From the NCBI GenBank assembly GCA_001972305.1, contig BDDD01000054.1, forward strand, positions 602,576-666,575: DNA of 64,000 bases, in the 5' to 3' direction. The position numbers were made by a program, and so were the translations under genes. Position 1 is the stretch's first letter. The number at the start of each line of letters is the position of its first letter. Below, one piece after another: positions 62,252 through 64,000 of the stretch. The DNA comes from Cephalotus follicularis. Taxonomy: Eukaryota; Streptophyta; Magnoliopsida; Oxalidales; Cephalotaceae. The notes beneath the pieces are model-generated. The model did no database searches and was not told the origin of the DNA. It saw only the letters and a program-made list of their open reading frames with translations.

Positions 62252-62402
62252 CCAGTCGGGTGTTCTTCCCCGACAGTCGGCTGTCCTATTGGTTGTGGTT
62301 TCCATGTGGCTCGACAATGCTCCAGTCGGCTGGTTCGTCCCACCAGTCGATTGTTCCATTAAACGGTCCACCAGTCGGCTGGTCTATTACACCAGTCGAC
62401 TG
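62252..62402. repeat. Phased CCAGTCGGCTGG array, U3 cluster
   Basis: Cores at 62256 and 62277 (21 apart), then 62326, 62347, 62375 and 62396 (steps 21, 28, 21). Confidence 0.92.
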
Positions 62403-62551
62403 CCCCCGTCAATATTTCAACAATCATACATCTAAGTGTTTTGATTTGATTTGCGAATCAAAATATTAGCTGGGAAATTTATCTTTCTCATTCATTTAAT
62501 AACAAGATTACATTTGGAATTCAAATATACAGTTAGTGTCTTCTTTAGTTT

Positions 62552-63976
62552 ATGACCGATTGGGTGCGTGGTCCAAATCATCGCTTAGAAAGAATTAATA
62601 CACCAGCACAAACGGTGGATGAATGACCCATCCAAACTCTGCATGATAGATTCTATCATTTGAGGATGAAGCAACCATCTTGTATCCTGTTGCCTACCCC
62701 TCAAGGGAATAATTTTGAGTTGAAATCCCAATTTATTAGCACGCTCCCGCGCTTTCATGGATTACCCAACGAGGATGCATACCTCTTCCTTCGCGAGTTC
62801 GATGAGGTGTGTGCCCTCATTAAACTTCAGCAACTCTGAAAAAAATTGAGATTTATCAATTTTTCGCTCAAAGATGGAGTTAAGAAGTGGCTCTACAGTC
62901 TTCCCAATGGCTCCATCTCTACATGGGACCATTTCACTCTTTCGTTTCTAAAGAAATTCTTTCCGCTTCACAAAACCAATAAACTTAGGAATGACATTCT
63001 CCGGTTTCACCAGTGACCCAATGAATCATTCTCTCGATGTATGGAACATTTCAAAGACCTTCGCTTAGAGTGTCCTCATCATGGTTTAAACACTTGGCAT
63101 TTATGGAAAATCATCTATGAAGGAATTGATTACTAGACACGGCAATTGGTCGAGTCGATATGTCCTAATAGGTTCACCTTATACACTGATGAAAATGAGG
63201 CTTGGAATTTCCTTTTATATTTGGGGGAGAGAACTAGGGAGTGGGAGTCCACTCAAGTTTCAGAGAGAGCTCTGCTGAATAAAGGGTACGTTATAGAAGG
63301 GGCAGTTGCCAAGGAGGCACAGTTAGATTGCCTTCTCACGATATTGGAATCGATAGTTAGGGGCTCCGCGCAAGTAAATCATATTGATCAAAGCACCCTT
63401 ATGTGTTCTTGGTGTCAGTCTCAGAATCATGTTGTTGAAGAATGCCAAATTTACATCGAAAATCAATAACCTCATGAGAATGTAGCCGCTATGAATCAAT
63501 ACAACCCGTAAAGTAACACTTACAATCCGGGTTGGCGAAATCATCCAAACTTCTCATGGAGTCAAGGGCATAACAAAATAGGACAATCAAATTTTTCTAG
63601 TCAAACATCAATTTTTTCTGGTCAACTGTCAAATTTTTCTAGGTAACCTTCGAGCTTCTCTGGCCAGTCTACACCACAACAGACATATCAAAGGTTCTCG
63701 CAAACTTCAAATGACATTCATCCGTCCTTCCCACAAAACCAATTTCAAACTCAACAATCACCAGGATTGTTGAACCAAAGGGAAGTCACATCTAGTATTT
63801 CCTCGCTAGAAAAGAACATAGAGCTTCTCATGAGCACTGTTATGACTAGTCATCACAACATGGAGAAGCAAATCTCTCAGCTAGCATTTGCGTTGCATGC
63901 GAGAGACAAAGGAAAAGTGCCTCCACAGCCTGACCCAAATCCGAGGACTGCCATGAACCATTCCGCTCATACCTAA
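62552..63976 (+). pseudogene. Athila-like gag with in-frame stops
   Basis: One frame runs from the ATG at 62552 without any frameshift. Motifs: FHGLPNEDAYLFLREFDEV, KKWLYSLPNGSISTWD, a Cys/His segment MCSWCQSQNHVVEECQ (a CCHC knuckle), then NTYNPGWRNHPNFSW, a phrase characteristic of Athila/Tat-type gag, and a coiled-coil tail (EKNIELLMSTV). About seven stops precede the last one; at least two fall where CGA to TGA change would explain them, a mark of methyl-C decay. Pol would lie to the right of the window. Confidence 0.9.
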
Positions 63977-64000
63977 TCAATATCTAATCCTCAATGCTCC

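Larger units (their letters stand above)
60069..62531 (-). mobile_element. Solo LTR, A-like superfamily, perfect duplication
   Basis: TGTCACGCCCCGG to TTCAAATATACA with GTTAG on both sides (60064-60068 and 62532-62536). 2463 bp. Shares the general plan of A LTRs. A TATA-like CATAAACC on the minus strand lies near 62003-62012, about 523 bp from the LTR start. Arrays lie at 61258-61425 and 62252-62402. Confidence 0.94.

Overview
The window looks like repeat-rich plant nuclear DNA, most likely from a eudicot with a large genome. I see no host gene, tRNA or rRNA. Nearly all of it is LTR retrotransposon sequence: Ty3/gypsy chromoviruses, an Athila-like Ty3/gypsy element, Ty1/copia elements and a Sirevirus-like non-autonomous element. 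Evidence includes RT, RNase H, integrase, gag zinc-knuckle and chromodomain motifs, initiator-Met tRNA primer sites, purine tracts, and TG...CA termini with 5-bp target duplications. I cannot name the species.

Layout, as nested insertions. (1) 1-671 is the end of a Sirevirus-like LTR. 912-3560 is a solo LTR. 672-911 and 3561-4852 are unassigned. (2) A copia element on + starts near 4853 (LTR to 5775, primer site 5778-5789), is interrupted at 6862, resumes at 18605 and runs to about 22620. (3) Inside it sits chromovirus A (- strand, 6863-18604, duplication CTTCC), which holds a solo LTR (13461-15963, GAATG). (4) At about 22621 an Athila-like element on + cuts the copia RNase H region. Its LTR is split into 22621-24212, 47622-47698 and 59735-59778, and its gag runs from 62552 to the window end. 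(5) Its LTR is interrupted by chromovirus E (-, 24213-47621) and chromovirus C (-, 47699-59734, ATGCA), and its leader by a solo LTR (60069-62531, GTTAG). (6) E holds a solo LTR (36271-39809, ATAAA), a solo-LTR-like insertion (28925-35603, CCACT) that itself holds another solo LTR (29698-32270), and a Sirevirus-like element (42873-45888, GGAAA). C holds an LTR fragment and an inverted solo LTR (51935-54904, CATAC).

All coding regions are broken. A has lost most of its integrase core. E has lost an RT catalytic Asp and part of its integrase. C keeps gag but no RT. The copia integrase lacks its catalytic Glu. No element here looks autonomous.

The most interesting signal is non-coding. At least 21 clusters of short palindromes with a TCGA core occur in otherwise unrelated elements: gypsy chromoviruses, Athila-like, Sirevirus-like and another copia. 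Each family has its own flavour of arms (ACAGTCGACTGT, AAGCGTCGACGCTT, AAGACGTCGATGTCTT). The centres are spaced very regularly, most often exactly 21 bp, with occasional steps of 28-32 bp, while the bases between them differ. In one LTR superfamily there are two clusters per LTR at fixed distances from the LTR start, and both carry the same flavour. This looks like a phased array of binding sites rather than a simple tandem repeat.
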